64,000 bases of DNA, taken from Niallia alba (GTDB lineage: Bacteria; Bacillota; Bacilli; Bacillales; Cytobacillaceae). Below, piece after piece: positions 52,984-63,675 of this stretch; position 1 is the stretch's first letter, and each line of letters starts with the position of its first letter. Position numbers and translations under genes: made by a program. The notes beneath the pieces were generated by a model, which had not been told where the DNA came from, made no database searches, and saw only the letters and a list, made by a program, of their open reading frames with translations. The DNA lies in assembly GCF_012933555.1 (NCBI RefSeq), contig NZ_JABBPK010000001.1:3202001-3266000 (forward strand), in the 5' to 3' direction.

Positions 52984-53820
52984 TTATCGTCTAAAATTCC
53001 ACTCATTACTATCATATTTTTCTTTCGCTATTTTTTCTACATATTCTAGTTCTTCATTTGTTAATTGATAATTCTCTAATTGAATATGCAAACCTTCCTC
53101 AAAGCCTTTTTTAAACGCTTCTTTTGCCATATCAATCGTAATATTTCTTGAAGTTAAATCATTAATCGCCACAGCTTTGCTCTTAAATGCTTTTTGCATT
53201 CTTTCTTTAACCCGGTCATTTGGATACTTAAATAGTCGAAATAACTTGTCCTCATCTAAATCTAGTAAAATCGAACCGTGCTGCAAGATGACACCTTGCT
53301 GTCTTGTCTGTGCGCTTCCCGCAACTTTTCTTCCTTCTACTACTAATTCATACCAGCTAGGAGCATCAAAGCATACAGCAGACCTTGGACTTTTCAAATT
53401 ATTTTTCTGTTCTTCCGTTTTTGGAACAGAAAAATAGGCATCTAAATCTAGAAAATGAAATCCTTTTAAAATGCCTTCTGAAATTACTCGATATGCCTCG
53501 GTTACTGTTTTTGGCATATGAGGATGTTCTTCTGAAACAATCACACTGTAAGTCAATTCATGTTCATGCAGAACACCTCTACCGCCTGTTGGTCTTCTCA
53601 CAAATCCAAGCCCTAGTTCTTTGACCGCTTCTAAATCAATTTCTTTCTCTACCTTCTGAAAATATCCAATAGATAAAGTAGCAGGATTCCAGCCATAAAA
53701 ACGGATCACCGGCGGAAAAACTCCTTTAGAATGCCATTCTAATAACGCTTCGTCTAATGCCATATTAAAAGAAGGAGAGTGATTGCCTGAATCAATAAAT
53801 CTCCATGTTTCTTTTACCAT
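52984..53820 (-). CDS. lipM: octanoyltransferase LipM
   Basis: A 278-residue lipoate-protein-ligase-fold enzyme, the same length as B. subtilis LipM. The catalytic cysteine lies in [49 protein letters not shown] is the substrate-binding motif. It transfers octanoate from acyl carrier protein to the glycine-cleavage H protein GcvH, the first step of lipoyl assembly, which fits its location near gcv genes and the lipoyl-dependent bkd complex in the window. The start at 53820 follows AGAGGG; the longer in-frame extension is not expected. Confidence 0.93.
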   Translation of the reverse strand: MVKETWRFIDSGNHSPSFNMALDEALLEWHSKGVFPPVIRFYGWNPATLSIGYFQKVEKEIDLEAVKELGLGFVRRPTGGRGVLHEHELTYSVIVSEEHPHMPKTVTEAYRVISEGILKGFHFLDLDAYFSVPKTEEQKNNLKSPRSAVCFDAPSWYELVVEGRKVAGSAQTRQQGVILQHGSILLDLDEDKLFRLFKYPNDRVKERMQKAFKSKAVAINDLTSRNITIDMAKEAFKKGFEEGLHIQLENYQLTNEELEYVEKIAKEKYDSNEWNFRR

Positions 53821-53969
53821 AATGAACCCTCTTTTTCTATGTATGATGTACATTAAATCCTTACTAAGGATATCAAAAAGAAAGGATATTTAAAAGTAAC
53901 TTGCACAAATGAAGAATTATTCTTTCTATTAATCCCAAATAGCATAGGAATGTTAATGATATTGTAAGT

Positions 53970-55374
53970 CACTAGTGTTGCATTAATTTAATTTCACTAT
54001 TAAAAATACTCGAAATGTTCACTTTTATTATTTTATGCATAGAAAAAGTCCTTTATAATGGATAAGTCAGGTGGTAACCCGTCCAAATCCACTAAAAAAG
54101 GACCAATCTCATGGACAAGATTACACGAAAAACTTCATTTGGACAATGGTTTTCACCAATAAATCTTCAATTATTTGAAGAAAACGTGAAAACGTTGAAA
54201 TTAGATTTCTATACGAAAAAACTAACGACAGAGTCATTTCTAAAATTATTACTTTTTGCGCAGCTAGAAGAAGTCGAAAGTCTGCATGCGCTGAGCGATT
54301 GTCTTTTCGATGATCAACTGCAAAAGGGCATTGATCTTGATTCTATCAGTATTTCCCAACTCTCACGCCGTTTAAATGGCATGAATCCAGACTTATTCCA
54401 AAAGCTTTTCCTTGATTTAGTTTCACAAATTCATGCCAAAACGCACAACACGAAACTTGTGATGCCATTAAAAATCATTGATTCAAGCACATTGCCTCTC
54501 AATTTGACTAATCATAAATGGGCAAAATTCCGCAAAACAAAAGCGGGTGTTAAATTGCACTTACGCCTTGTGTTTATGGAAAAAGGTATATCCTATCCCG
54601 AAAAGGCCATTATGACAACGGCCAAAGAACATGACCGCGGTCAGCTTGAAGTAATGGTTGATGACAAGGAATGTATGTATGTGTTTGACCGTGGTTACTT
54701 AGACTACGAACGCTTTGATCGGATGACAGATGACGGCTACTTTTTCCTTTCTAGGCTGCGAAAAAACGCAGTCATACGGGAGGTTTACGATTTTAAACTA
54801 CCCGAGAATACATCTGTTTTGTCGGATCAAATGGTGTTGATTGGTACGACGCAAAACCGTGCCGAAAATTACTTTCGTCTTCTAAAAGTGATTGATTCAA
54901 AAGGAAATGAGCTTCATTTAATCACAAATCGTTTTGATTTAAGTGCTGAAGAAATCTCAAAGATGTATAAATCACGCTGGGCGATTGAGTTATTTTTCAA
55001 ATGGATTAAACAACATCTCCATATCAAAAAGTTTTACGGCCAAAGCGAATGGGCAATTCAGAATCAAGTGTTTATCGCACTTATTGTTTTTTGCCTGCAT
55101 GTTCTCGCACAAATCGAGACAAAAAGTAAACGAAAAACCCTACAAATTAGCCGATATTTACGGGCAGCTTTGTGGAAACCAGCACATATTTGGCTTCGAA
55201 AGATTGAAGGAAAAACCATTCCTTAATAAACAAATTGTCGTCGTCTCTTAAGTCTAATTGTAAAAAAATTTCCAAATGGATGGATCCACCTTTAGTTGGG
55301 TATTTACTTTTTTGGCTCTTAACAGGGGACATATTTAAACTGAATATTCTAACAACATTTATGCAACACTAGTG
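53970..55374 (+). mobile_element. IS4-family insertion sequence, copy 2
   Basis: A complete 1405-bp element with the same CACTAGTGTTGCAT ends as copy 1, flanked by a different perfect 9-bp duplication ATTGTAAGT (53961-53969 and 55375-55383). It lies between lipM and yqhL, with the transposase facing yqhL. Confidence 0.93.
54111..55226 (+). CDS. IS4-family transposase, copy 2
   Basis: A 371-residue DDE transposase identical in length to copy 1, with the same IIDSSTLPLN, YVFDRGYLDYERF and YKSRWAIELFFKWIKQHL motifs. Differences are scattered and mostly conservative, so both copies appear to be under coding constraint. The gene begins 141 bp inside the left end. Confidence 0.93.
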   Translation: MDKITRKTSFGQWFSPINLQLFEENVKTLKLDFYTKKLTTESFLKLLLFAQLEEVESLHALSDCLFDDQLQKGIDLDSISISQLSRRLNGMNPDLFQKLFLDLVSQIHAKTHNTKLVMPLKIIDSSTLPLNLTNHKWAKFRKTKAGVKLHLRLVFMEKGISYPEKAIMTTAKEHDRGQLEVMVDDKECMYVFDRGYLDYERFDRMTDDGYFFLSRLRKNAVIREVYDFKLPENTSVLSDQMVLIGTTQNRAENYFRLLKVIDSKGNELHLITNRFDLSAEEISKMYKSRWAIELFFKWIKQHLHIKKFYGQSEWAIQNQVFIALIVFCLHVLAQIETKSKRKTLQISRYLRAALWKPAHIWLRKIEGKTIP

Positions 55375-55455
55375 ATTGTAAGTATTTACTTTACTACTAT
55401 AAGGGTTGATAGATATAATAGAGATAGTGTAAGTAATTGAAAGGAGAAATGAGAA

Positions 55456-55839
55456 TTGACAACGATTTATACTCTTCTCATCATTTTAGTCGCATTCCTT
55501 GTGTATTCCTTAGTGATGTGGCTGTATCAGCGCCGAATTGTAAAAACTGTTAACCAAGATGAATTCCGTCAAGGTTACAGAAAGGCACAGTTAATTGATG
55601 TACGTGAACCAAACGAATATGAGGCTGGACATGTGCTTGGCGCAAGAAACATTCCACTATCACAACTAAAAATGAGAAAAAGTGAAATCCGTCCTGATAA
55701 ACCAGTATATCTATACTGTCAAAATGGGATGAGAAGCGGAAGAGCTGCTCAATTTCTAAATCGAAAAGGTTATAAAGATTTAACCCAATTAGAAGGCGGA
55801 TTTAAAAAGTGGACAGGAAAAATTAAAGCAAAAAAATAA
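55456..55839 (+). CDS. yqhL: membrane-anchored rhodanese-like protein YqhL
   Basis: A 127-residue protein. An N-terminal transmembrane helix (about residues 4-24) precedes a rhodanese domain with LIDVREPNEYEAGHVLGARNIP and the catalytic cysteine in YLYCQNGMRSGRAAQFL. A sulfurtransferase or sulfur carrier at the membrane is plausible. Translation starts at TTG 55456, nine bases after AAAGGAG. The second IS4 copy ends 81 bp upstream, so the promoter lies close to or within the element end. Confidence 0.9.
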   Translation: MTTIYTLLIILVAFLVYSLVMWLYQRRIVKTVNQDEFRQGYRKAQLIDVREPNEYEAGHVLGARNIPLSQLKMRKSEIRPDKPVYLYCQNGMRSGRAAQFLNRKGYKDLTQLEGGFKKWTGKIKAKK

Positions 55840-55870
55840 TAATATTCTTTTAGGAATTATTATATAGAAG

Positions 55871-55909
55871 AAGCTGATGCCCATTAAATTGGAGACATCA
55901 GCTTTTTTA
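55871..55909 (+). terminator. yqhL terminator
   Basis: AAGCTGATG and CATCAGCTT pair around 16 bases, followed by TTTTTTATT on the plus strand. It lies between convergent yqhL and gcvPB and may serve both. Confidence 0.85.
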
Positions 55910-55956
55910 TTGGTTAAACTTTTTTTAAAAAGGCAACTTAGCTTCAAACAGATGCA

Positions 55957-57414
55957 TTATTTTGTATAACGAAGAATTGGCTTTCTCGCTGCCAATGTCT
56001 CATCTAAGCGACCGATTACCGTCGTATGAGGAGCTTCCTGAACTATTTCAGGTGTTTCTTCTGCCTCTTTTGCAATTTGAATCATCGCTTCAATAAAGCT
56101 ATCTAATGTTTCTTTCGATTCTGTCTCTGTCGGTTCTATCATAATACATTCCTCCACATTAAGAGGGAAATAGATAGTTGGTGGATGATACCCAAAATCA
56201 AGCAGTCTTTTGGCAATATCAAGAGTTCGTACTCCTAATTTTTTTTGTCTTCTTCCACTTAAAACAAATTCATGTTTACAATGACGATCAAATGGTAAGT
56301 CATAATACGCAGAGAGACGACGCATCATGTAGTTAGCATTTAACACCGCGTTTTCTGTAACAGCCTTTAAGCCATCAGGACCCATTGAACGTATATAAGT
56401 GTATGCACGTACATTAATCCCAAAGTTGCCATAAAACGGCTTAACTCTACCAATTGATTGCGGTCTGTTGTAATCTAGTACGAATTCTCCTCCTACTTTT
56501 GACAAAACTGGCTTTGGTAGGAAAGGAATTAAATCTGCTTTCACACCTACTGGCCCTGAACCAGGTCCCCCGCCACCATGCGGGCCCGTGAATGTCTTAT
56601 GCAAGTTCAAATGAACAACGTCAAAGCCCATATCACCAGGTCTAGCTTTAGAAAGAACGGCATTTAAATTGGCACCATCATAATATAATTTTCCACCGGC
56701 ATTATGAACAATTTCAGCCATTTCTAAAATATTTTCTTCAAAAAGTCCTAACGTATTAGGATTTGTTAACATTAACGCCGCTGTATCTTCTCCTACTACT
56801 CGCTTTAAATCATCTAGATCGACGAGTCCATGTTCATTGGATTTTACTGTAATTGTTTCTAAACCAGCAACTGTCGCTGATGCAGGATTAGTTCCATGTG
56901 CAGAATCGGGAACAATTACTTTCGTGCGATGAGTGTCTCCATTTGCTTCATGGTAGGCTCTAATCAGCATTAATCCAGTCCACTCACCATGCGCACCCGC
57001 AGCTGGCTGCAATGTCACTTCATCCATACCTGTGATTTCCACAAGATGCTGTTGTAAATCATACATTAGCTCTAATGCACCTTGTACAGATGACTCTTCT
57101 TGCAAAGGATGAATATGGGCAAATCCATTAAATCTTGCCACATTTTCATTTATTTTCGGATTATATTTCATCGTACAAGAACCTAATGGGTAAAAGCCAG
57201 AATCCAATCCATGATTTCGTTTAGATAGAGCAGTATAGTGGCGCATAATATCTAATTCAGATACTTCTGGTAGTTCTGGATTTTCTTCTCTTATATAATC
57301 ATTCGGCAACAGCTGATTAAGATCTACTGCTGGAATATCCATCTCTGGTAAACTATAACCTATTCTGCCTGGTGTACTGCTTTCAAAGATAAGAGGCTGA
57401 TTTTGATTAGACAT
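55957..57414 (-). CDS. gcvPB: glycine dehydrogenase (decarboxylating) subunit 2
   Basis: A 485-residue PLP-dependent subunit of the glycine cleavage P protein. The lysine that binds pyridoxal phosphate lies in [25 protein letters not shown]. With GcvPA it decarboxylates glycine and passes the aminomethyl group to lipoyl GcvH. The start at 57414 follows GGAGGATTATC and overlaps the gcvPA end by 8 bp. Confidence 0.96.
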   Translation of the reverse strand: MSNQNQPLIFESSTPGRIGYSLPEMDIPAVDLNQLLPNDYIREENPELPEVSELDIMRHYTALSKRNHGLDSGFYPLGSCTMKYNPKINENVARFNGFAHIHPLQEESSVQGALELMYDLQQHLVEITGMDEVTLQPAAGAHGEWTGLMLIRAYHEANGDTHRTKVIVPDSAHGTNPASATVAGLETITVKSNEHGLVDLDDLKRVVGEDTAALMLTNPNTLGLFEENILEMAEIVHNAGGKLYYDGANLNAVLSKARPGDMGFDVVHLNLHKTFTGPHGGGGPGSGPVGVKADLIPFLPKPVLSKVGGEFVLDYNRPQSIGRVKPFYGNFGINVRAYTYIRSMGPDGLKAVTENAVLNANYMMRRLSAYYDLPFDRHCKHEFVLSGRRQKKLGVRTLDIAKRLLDFGYHPPTIYFPLNVEECIMIEPTETESKETLDSFIEAMIQIAKEAEETPEIVQEAPHTTVIGRLDETLAARKPILRYTK

Positions 57415-58753
57415 GATAATCCTCCATTTCTGCAACGAATTCATCAATTTCTTCTTTTGTACGTAATTCCGTAACGGCAATTAGCATATGATTTTCTAGT
57501 TGTTCAAAGTCTCTTCCTAAATCATAGCCACCGATCATACCTATTTCTAATAATGCACGGTTAATAGCTGAAATAGAGGAATTACATTTAATAATAAATT
57601 CATTAAAAGATGGACCTTCAAAAATTATTTCAAATCCAGCTTCCCTTAATTTCGTTTTTGCATAATGAGCTTTCTGTATATTCGCAATCGCCATTTCCTT
57701 CACCCCGTGCTTACCGAGTGCAGTCATAGCTACAGAAGCAGCTAAAGCATTAAGTGCTTGGTTGGAGCAAATATTAGAAGTGGCCTTATCACGGCGAATA
57801 TGCTGCTCTCTCGCCTGAAGTGTGAGCACAAATCCTCTTTGACCATTCTCATCTAGCGTTTGTCCTACTAAACGACCAGGAACCTTACGCATTAATTTAG
57901 ACGTTACTGCGAAATAACCACAGTGCGGTCCACCAAAGCCCATTGGAATGCCAAAAGGTTGTGCATCACCAACTACGATATCTGCCTGAAACTTTCCTGG
58001 TGGCGTCAGTGCTCCTAAAGCTAAAGGATTGCTTGAGACAACAAATAATGATTTATGAGCATGAATAATTGCTTCTAAATCCTTCAGCAGTTCCACTCTT
58101 CCAAAAAAGTTTGGATACTGGATCATAACTGCTGCAACTGTATCATCCACCATTGCCTCTAGCGCATCTAAATCTGTTATGCCTTCCTTATGAGGAACCT
58201 CTACTACTTCGATATACTGACCTTTTGCATAAGTTTTCACTACTTCTTTTGCTTCTGGATGAATTGTACTTGATACAAGGATCTTTTTTCGTTTCGTCGT
58301 ACCCGCACTTAACATACCTGCCTCTGCTAATGCAGTTGCTCCGTCGTACATAGAAGAGTTAGCTACGTCCATTCCTGTCAGTTCACCTATCATTGTCTGA
58401 AATTCAAAAATTGCTTGTAATTCCCCTTGTGAAATTTCTGGTTGATATGGGGTATAAGCTGTATAAAATTCAGAGCGTGATAAAACATGATCTACAATAA
58501 CAGGTGAATAATGATCATAAACACCAGCTCCAAGAAAAGAAACATTTGCTTTTGCATCCGCATTTTTTTTGGCAAGCTTTGTTAATTCTTTCAATAAAGC
58601 AGATTCACTTTTTGCAGGCTTAATTTGATAGTCTCCTTGAAAGCGTACTTTTTCTGGTATATCTGAAAATAATTCTTCTACTGAACTTACACCAATTACT
58701 TCAAGCATTTCCTTTTGATCTTGAACCGTCATCGGTAAATAGCGATGCTTCAT
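57407..58753 (-). CDS. gcvPA: glycine dehydrogenase (decarboxylating) subunit 1
   Basis: A 448-residue PLP-fold subunit ([63 protein letters not shown]) lacking the PLP lysine, as expected for this half of the split P protein. Co-transcribed 58 bp after gcvT. Confidence 0.96.
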   Translation of the reverse strand: MKHRYLPMTVQDQKEMLEVIGVSSVEELFSDIPEKVRFQGDYQIKPAKSESALLKELTKLAKKNADAKANVSFLGAGVYDHYSPVIVDHVLSRSEFYTAYTPYQPEISQGELQAIFEFQTMIGELTGMDVANSSMYDGATALAEAGMLSAGTTKRKKILVSSTIHPEAKEVVKTYAKGQYIEVVEVPHKEGITDLDALEAMVDDTVAAVMIQYPNFFGRVELLKDLEAIIHAHKSLFVVSSNPLALGALTPPGKFQADIVVGDAQPFGIPMGFGGPHCGYFAVTSKLMRKVPGRLVGQTLDENGQRGFVLTLQAREQHIRRDKATSNICSNQALNALAASVAMTALGKHGVKEMAIANIQKAHYAKTKLREAGFEIIFEGPSFNEFIIKCNSSISAINRALLEIGMIGGYDLGRDFEQLENHMLIAVTELRTKEEIDEFVAEMEDYHV

Positions 58754-58811
58754 TCGTTTTTCCCCCAGTCATTAGCCCATTTGTTTTTCATGTAGAAAAA
58801 AGCTTAAAAAG

Positions 58812-59912
58812 TTATTTGCTTTTATAAAAAGGCGTTTTTATAACTTTCGCCTTCAAATATTTCCCTCTTATTTCTACTTCCACTTCTGTATCTATTGCAG
58901 CATAATCAACTTGGATTAATGCAAGCCCGATGTTTTTCTTTAATGTTGGCGACTGTGTACCAGTAGTAACTCCCCCGATACAAGACCCATTTGCATATAC
59001 TTTATAACCATGGCGTGGAATTCCTCTGTCCAGCATTTCAAGTCCAACTAGTTTTCTAGTTAAGCCTTCCTCTTTTTGCTTCACTAAAGCTTCCTTCCCA
59101 ATAAAGTCAGCTGCTTTGTTTAATTTGACTGCAAAACCAATCCCTGCTTCCAAGGGTGTAATGTCCGCTGATAACTCTTGACCATATAAAGCAAGTGTTG
59201 CTTCAAATCGCAAAGTGTCCCTTGCACCTAAACCGCAAGGAAGAACGCCTAACGGTTCTCCTACTGTCAATATTTCCTTCCATAAACCTTGTGCATCTTC
59301 GCTTTGACAATAGATTTCGAATCCATCTTCACCAGTATAGCCAGTACGTGACAGGAGAACTTCTTTACCTGCTAAAGTCACCTTATTTTGAAAATGAAAA
59401 TATTTAATTGAAGCATAATCAACAGCAGGATTTATTTTTTTTAGCACTTCTTCAACTAGTGGCCCTTGCAGCGCTAATTGAGCAAAATCTTCTGACAAAT
59501 TAGTTAAGGTAACTTCGCCACTCACTTGATTTTGGAGCCATTCAAAATCCTTTTCGATATTTGATGCATTCACCACTAATAAGTAGTGATTATCTGCTAG
59601 CTTATATGTTAATAAATCATCTACTGTCCCACCATTTTCATAACACATCGCAGAATATTGGGCAGCACCTGTTTGTATTTTTTCTATGTCATTTGTAAGT
59701 ACTTTTTGGAGAAAGTCTAGACTATCTATCCCCGTTACTTCAATCTCGCCCATATGGGATACATCAAATAAGCCCGCTTTTGTACGAACAGCCTCATGCT
59801 CCTGTTTAATGCCGGAAAATTGAACAGGTAAGTTCCAGCCTCCAAAATCGATTGTCTTTCCACCATACTCTTTATATACCTCATATAACGGTGTTTGTTT
59901 TAATAAAGTCAA
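58812..59912 (-). CDS. gcvT: aminomethyltransferase (T protein)
   Basis: A 366-residue T protein. The N-terminal [28 protein letters not shown], then [15 protein letters not shown] and [16 protein letters not shown], bind folate. It transfers the methylene group to tetrahydrofolate and releases ammonia. Translation starts at TTG 59912, seven bases after GGAGTG. It is the first gene of the gcvT-gcvPA-gcvPB operon, controlled by the glycine riboswitch upstream. Confidence 0.96.
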   Translation of the reverse strand: MTLLKQTPLYEVYKEYGGKTIDFGGWNLPVQFSGIKQEHEAVRTKAGLFDVSHMGEIEVTGIDSLDFLQKVLTNDIEKIQTGAAQYSAMCYENGGTVDDLLTYKLADNHYLLVVNASNIEKDFEWLQNQVSGEVTLTNLSEDFAQLALQGPLVEEVLKKINPAVDYASIKYFHFQNKVTLAGKEVLLSRTGYTGEDGFEIYCQSEDAQGLWKEILTVGEPLGVLPCGLGARDTLRFEATLALYGQELSADITPLEAGIGFAVKLNKAADFIGKEALVKQKEEGLTRKLVGLEMLDRGIPRHGYKVYANGSCIGGVTTGTQSPTLKKNIGLALIQVDYAAIDTEVEVEIRGKYLKAKVIKTPFYKSK

Positions 59913-59976
59913 TTAACAGCACTCCAATCCCTTATGTATTAGACATTCTCATTTATTGCAGTCAAAAAATTGCAAC

Positions 59977-60020
59977 AAAAAAAGACAGAAACCCCCCTTT
60001 ATAAAAGTAAGGTCTCTGTC
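59977..60020 (-). terminator. terminator of the glycine riboswitch
   Basis: GACAGAGACC (in the last aptamer strand) pairs with GGTTTCTGTC, followed by seven T on the minus strand. It overlaps the 3' end of the second aptamer, so ligand binding should prevent its formation. Confidence 0.88.
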
Positions 60021-60200
60021 CTTGCACCTGAAAGTTTACCGATTATCACCATAACCGGCTGTCCCCTTTGGTGGCTTACGCGGTTCTTTGTAAGCACTCT
60101 CCAGAGCTGCGTCCAAATAGAGTTCTTTTGCCTGAGAGATTCACAAAATTGTTTGCTCCTTCGGCGCTACGAATGTAGTCTCTCCCCTATTTCTCATCCG
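60012..60200 (-). promoter_or_regulatory. tandem glycine riboswitch
   Basis: Two glycine aptamers on the minus strand. The first begins GGGGAGAGACTAC and includes CGCCGAAGGAGCAAAC and AATCTCTCAGGCAAAAG. The second begins CTCTGGAGAGTGC and includes GCCACCAAAGGGG and TTTCAGGTGCAAGGACAGAG. These blocks are the hallmark of the gcvT element. Together with the overlapping terminator they form an ON switch for the glycine cleavage operon. Confidence 0.93.
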
Positions 60201-60492
60201 CGATTCATAAAATTTTCTCAATTGGTCATACTAAATACTACCGGAAATAATGGTTGTTTAGTGAGATTAGTAAAACACGATCATTTTTTATTTTTTCCCT
60301 TTTAATGTTCATGTTTTTTTCAAATATAAATAAATTGTGACAAAATTAAAAACTTTTTTACCCTTTTATCCTAACATCCGAATGAAAAGGTGGCAATATA
60401 TTTTTGTGTTTTACTAGCTTTCTTTTTTCATTCCTTTTTATACATACATAATATGTCTACAACCAAATGAAATCAGAAAGGAAGAATACGAT

Positions 60493-62205
60493 ATGACCCT
60501 GCAAATTAATTTTGATGATTCATGGAATAATCAGTTATTAAAACGAATTTCAGATGATGGTCCATGGGCAAATTGGGAATTATATAAGCTTGCTGTAGAA
60601 GTAGAACAACATAATATCATACCAAACTTCGAAGGTCTCCAAGCCCCCAAATACCTATCAGACCTTTCTCCTTTGCCTCACCAATTAGAAGTTGCCAAAA
60701 AGGTAATAGAAGATATGAATGGAAAAGCCATCTTGGCAGATGAGGTTGGGCTTGGTAAAACAATTGAAGCAGGATTAATTCTCAAAGAATATATGATTCG
60801 TGGATTAGTAAAAAAAGTGTTAATTTTAGTTCCGGCTTCTCTTGTAACACAATGGGCTTTTGAGCTAAACAGCAAGTTCTACATTCCTGCTATGGTTCAG
60901 CGCAAAAGCTATGTATGGGAGCAATGCGATATTGTCGTATCGTCTATTGATACAGCCAAAAGACAGCCTCATCGAGATATCATATACAACCTGGATTATG
61001 ATTTGGTGATTATTGATGAAGCCCATAAACTGAAAAATAATAAAACGAAAAACTATGAGTTTGTCCAAAATTTAAAAAAGAAATTCTGTTTGCTATTAAC
61101 AGCTACTCCTATCCAAAACAGAATTAGCGAAATCTTTAATTTAGTCTCTTTACTAAAGCCTGGTCATCTTGGCAGCGAATCAGCATTCTATGAAAAATAT
61201 AAAAAAGATGCACGCTCCATTGATGATGACGAGAATTTAAAAGCATTAGTCAATAAAGTAATGATAAGAAACAGACGCCATGATACAGGGATCGAATGGA
61301 CAAAACGAATTGTCGAAGCAGTTCCTATTCAATTTACGGAAGAAGAAAGAGCATTATATGAAGGCTTAGTTAATTTAAAAACAGAAAACTATCTTTCTAA
61401 TAATACCGAAAATAATCGAAGTCCTTTTTCGATGATTACTTTACAAAGAGAGGCATGTTCAAGCAGGGAAGCTGTCTATTATACCCTTCAAAATATGATG
61501 AAGAAAGTGGAAAATCCTACACCACAATTTCAACAAAGAATACAGGAACTTGTGAAAAAAGTAGAAGCGGTTCAACAAAATTCGAAAGCAAACAAGGCAT
61601 TAGAGCTTATTAAGAAAATTAACGATAAAGTAATCATCTTTACCGAATATCGGGCCACTCAATTATATTTACAATGGTTTTTAAAGCAGCATGGCATCAC
61701 TTCTGTTCCCTTCCGCGGCGGCTTTAAACGCGGCAAAAAGGATTGGATGAGAGATCTGTTCCAAAATCATGCGCAAGTATTAATAGCAACAGAGGCTGGT
61801 GGAGAAGGTATTAACCTTCAATTTTGCCACCATATAATTAACTTTGATTTGCCATGGAACCCGATGAGACTAGAGCAAAGGATAGGACGTATCCATCGAC
61901 TTGGTCAAAAAGAAGATGTAAAGATTTATAATTTCGCTATTAAAGATACAGTTGAAGATCATATTTTAAAATTACTTTACGAAAAAATCCATCTTTTCGA
62001 AAAAGTAATTGGGGAACTAGACGATATTCTTACAAAGCTAGATTTTGGCAATATGGATGACTATATGATTGATATCTTCTCCCATTCTAAATCAGAGGGA
62101 GAAATGAAAATCAAAATGGATAATTTAACGAGCATGATTGAATTTGCACAGAATATGAAGGAAGGTGAAGCATATGAAGCAGCAGGAAATTCATCAATTT
62201 CTTGA
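60493..62205 (+). CDS. yqhH: SNF2-family DEAD/DEAH helicase YqhH
   Basis: A 570-residue SNF2 ATPase. Motif I is ADEVGLGKTIEAGLIL, motif II VIIDEAHKLKN, motif III LLLTATPIQN, then IFTEYRATQLYLQWF, EAGGEGINLQFCHHIINFDLPWNPMRLEQRIGRIHRLGQ (motifs V and VI). It presumably remodels nucleoprotein, possibly the RapA class; its role in Bacillus is not established. GAAAGGAAG precedes the ATG. It runs divergently from gcvT and overlaps yqhG by 32 bp. Confidence 0.92.
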   Translation: MTLQINFDDSWNNQLLKRISDDGPWANWELYKLAVEVEQHNIIPNFEGLQAPKYLSDLSPLPHQLEVAKKVIEDMNGKAILADEVGLGKTIEAGLILKEYMIRGLVKKVLILVPASLVTQWAFELNSKFYIPAMVQRKSYVWEQCDIVVSSIDTAKRQPHRDIIYNLDYDLVIIDEAHKLKNNKTKNYEFVQNLKKKFCLLLTATPIQNRISEIFNLVSLLKPGHLGSESAFYEKYKKDARSIDDDENLKALVNKVMIRNRRHDTGIEWTKRIVEAVPIQFTEEERALYEGLVNLKTENYLSNNTENNRSPFSMITLQREACSSREAVYYTLQNMMKKVENPTPQFQQRIQELVKKVEAVQQNSKANKALELIKKINDKVIIFTEYRATQLYLQWFLKQHGITSVPFRGGFKRGKKDWMRDLFQNHAQVLIATEAGGEGINLQFCHHIINFDLPWNPMRLEQRIGRIHRLGQKEDVKIYNFAIKDTVEDHILKLLYEKIHLFEKVIGELDDILTKLDFGNMDDYMIDIFSHSKSEGEMKIKMDNLTSMIEFAQNMKEGEAYEAAGNSSIS

Positions 62206-62980
62206 ACGATTTTTCAGCGCGAATGATTGTGAAATAGTAGAGAATAAACTTGGTTATCTAACCGTACAACTTACCATTGAGATGGATAAAGAGTTAATGA
62301 ATCGCCCTTTTTATTGGCATTATCTTGAAAAGACTGGCGGCACACCAAACCCTGCCAGTCTTACCCTCATCACAAATCCAAAGCTTGCACCAGACGATAT
62401 AAAGGGCGAATTAATTCATTTTGGCTCTCCTCGTCTTCATCAGCTTTTTGCTTCTGCTAAAAATTTATCGAAGTATATACGTTTATACGAAAAAAAAACA
62501 GGACAAGGTCAGCAACAAACATCATTAAAACCTTGGCTAGCCCTTAATGTGAAAATATCGTATCAATGTGACAGAAAACGGGATGTATTTCAATCAATTG
62601 GGCTACAGCTAATCAATGGTCAAATAGCAACAGATTTTCAAGCAAAGATTGAGAAGATGAATCTTTCTGCCAAAATTCCCGATTATGCGTTTACCCTTTC
62701 TCCGTTAATTATGCCAAAAAGCGGGATAACAAGAATTGAGAATATGATAAAACAATCATTATTAGCAGAAGATCATACATGGGCAGAAGAAGCGCAAGAA
62801 AGATGGAAAAAGGATTTAGAATTGCTAGAGCATTTTTATGAAGATATGGAAGACATGGAGGAAGAACAAGAAACATTGGAGACGGAAAGATTAGCTCTAC
62901 AGGAGCAGTATGAACCAAAGATTAATATTTCGATTATTAATGGCGGGCTATTCTATTTAGCTTCAGAAGCTGTTTCCTAA
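62174..62980 (+). CDS. yqhG: YqhG family protein
   Basis: A 268-residue soluble protein of the YqhG family (IHQFLERFFSANDCEIVENKLGYLTVQLTIEMDKELMNRPFYWHYLEKTGG), with an acidic Glu-rich segment near the C-terminus. Function unknown; the conserved linkage to yqhH suggests they act together. The start at 62174 follows GAAGG; a GTG three codons upstream is possible. Confidence 0.88.
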   Translation: MKQQEIHQFLERFFSANDCEIVENKLGYLTVQLTIEMDKELMNRPFYWHYLEKTGGTPNPASLTLITNPKLAPDDIKGELIHFGSPRLHQLFASAKNLSKYIRLYEKKTGQGQQQTSLKPWLALNVKISYQCDRKRDVFQSIGLQLINGQIATDFQAKIEKMNLSAKIPDYAFTLSPLIMPKSGITRIENMIKQSLLAEDHTWAEEAQERWKKDLELLEHFYEDMEDMEEEQETLETERLALQEQYEPKINISIINGGLFYLASEAVS

Positions 62981-62989
62981 ACCATAATC

Positions 62990-63042
62990 ATGAAAAAAGG
63001 AGCAGATTTATGCTTTAATAAGCTAAATCCACTCCTTTTCAT
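62990..63042 (+). terminator. terminator between yqhG and yqzE
   Basis: GAAAAAAGGAG...GATTTA pairs with TAAATC...CTCCTTTTC in a long hairpin. The genes converge, and the A- and T-rich arm ends could serve both directions. Confidence 0.7.
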
Positions 63043-63045
63043 AAC

Positions 63046-63234
63046 CTATCTTCTTACCTTTCTACGCTTAAAGCTAAATATAATTAAATAAGGTAAAACT
63101 CCAAACCATCTCAGCATAAATGGCTCTTTCAGCCCTTTTCTTTCCGCTCTTAACTTTTGCCTTTCTTCTTTAGGCTGATCCATATACTGGACAAATGTTT
63201 GGGTCAAATACTTCACATAATCATTGGTATTCAT
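63046..63234 (-). CDS. yqzE: YqzE family small protein
   Basis: A 62-residue protein matching YqzE (MNTNDYVKYLTQTFVQYMDQPKEERQKLRAERK) with a C-terminal hydrophobic stretch (WFGVLPYLIIF) and basic tail. It follows comGG as in B. subtilis, where it is part of the comG late-competence transcript. Function unknown. Confidence 0.88.
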   Translation of the reverse strand: MNTNDYVKYLTQTFVQYMDQPKEERQKLRAERKGLKEPFMLRWFGVLPYLIIFSFKRRKVRR

Positions 63235-63288
63235 CTAATCACCTACTCTAGCATTTGTACTAGGATAGCCCTATCGTTTGGTTTTTAT

Positions 63289-63669
63289 TCATTCTATCCA
63301 TTTCGTCATTTTATTCTGCTCCATATCAAAGTAGCTTATTGCATAGATCGGCTTTATCCCAGCTTTCATATTTAATTGATAATCGATTTTAAAAGTAGTA
63401 CGCGAATTTTTTTCTATTGTATAAAAAACATTACCATGTAAAAAAGTCTTTGTACCAGAAAGTTCAGGATGTTCTTCTGTAGAAAGTTCATATTCAATTT
63501 CTTTTAAGGAAGACAGAAAATAATATTCTTGCATATTGCTATTTTTCACACTAACTTCTATCCCTTTCTTATTTACATAGATCCCATACAAAATAAATAA
63601 AAAATAGATGAAAAGGATATACACACATAAAGATAACGGGTAAATAAATCCTTTATTATTCCTGATCAA
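63289..63669 (-). CDS. comGG: competence pseudopilin-associated protein ComGG
   Basis: A 126-residue protein with an N-terminal hydrophobic helix (GFIYPLSLCVYILFIYFLFILYGIY), typical of ComGG, a minor component of the DNA-uptake pseudopilus. The similarity is weak overall, as ComGG diverges quickly. It starts at TTG 63669, seven bases after GGAGTG, overlapping the region of the comGF stop. Confidence 0.8.
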   Translation of the reverse strand: MIRNNKGFIYPLSLCVYILFIYFLFILYGIYVNKKGIEVSVKNSNMQEYYFLSSLKEIEYELSTEEHPELSGTKTFLHGNVFYTIEKNSRTTFKIDYQLNMKAGIKPIYAISYFDMEQNKMTKWIE

Positions 63670-63675
63670 TTCCCA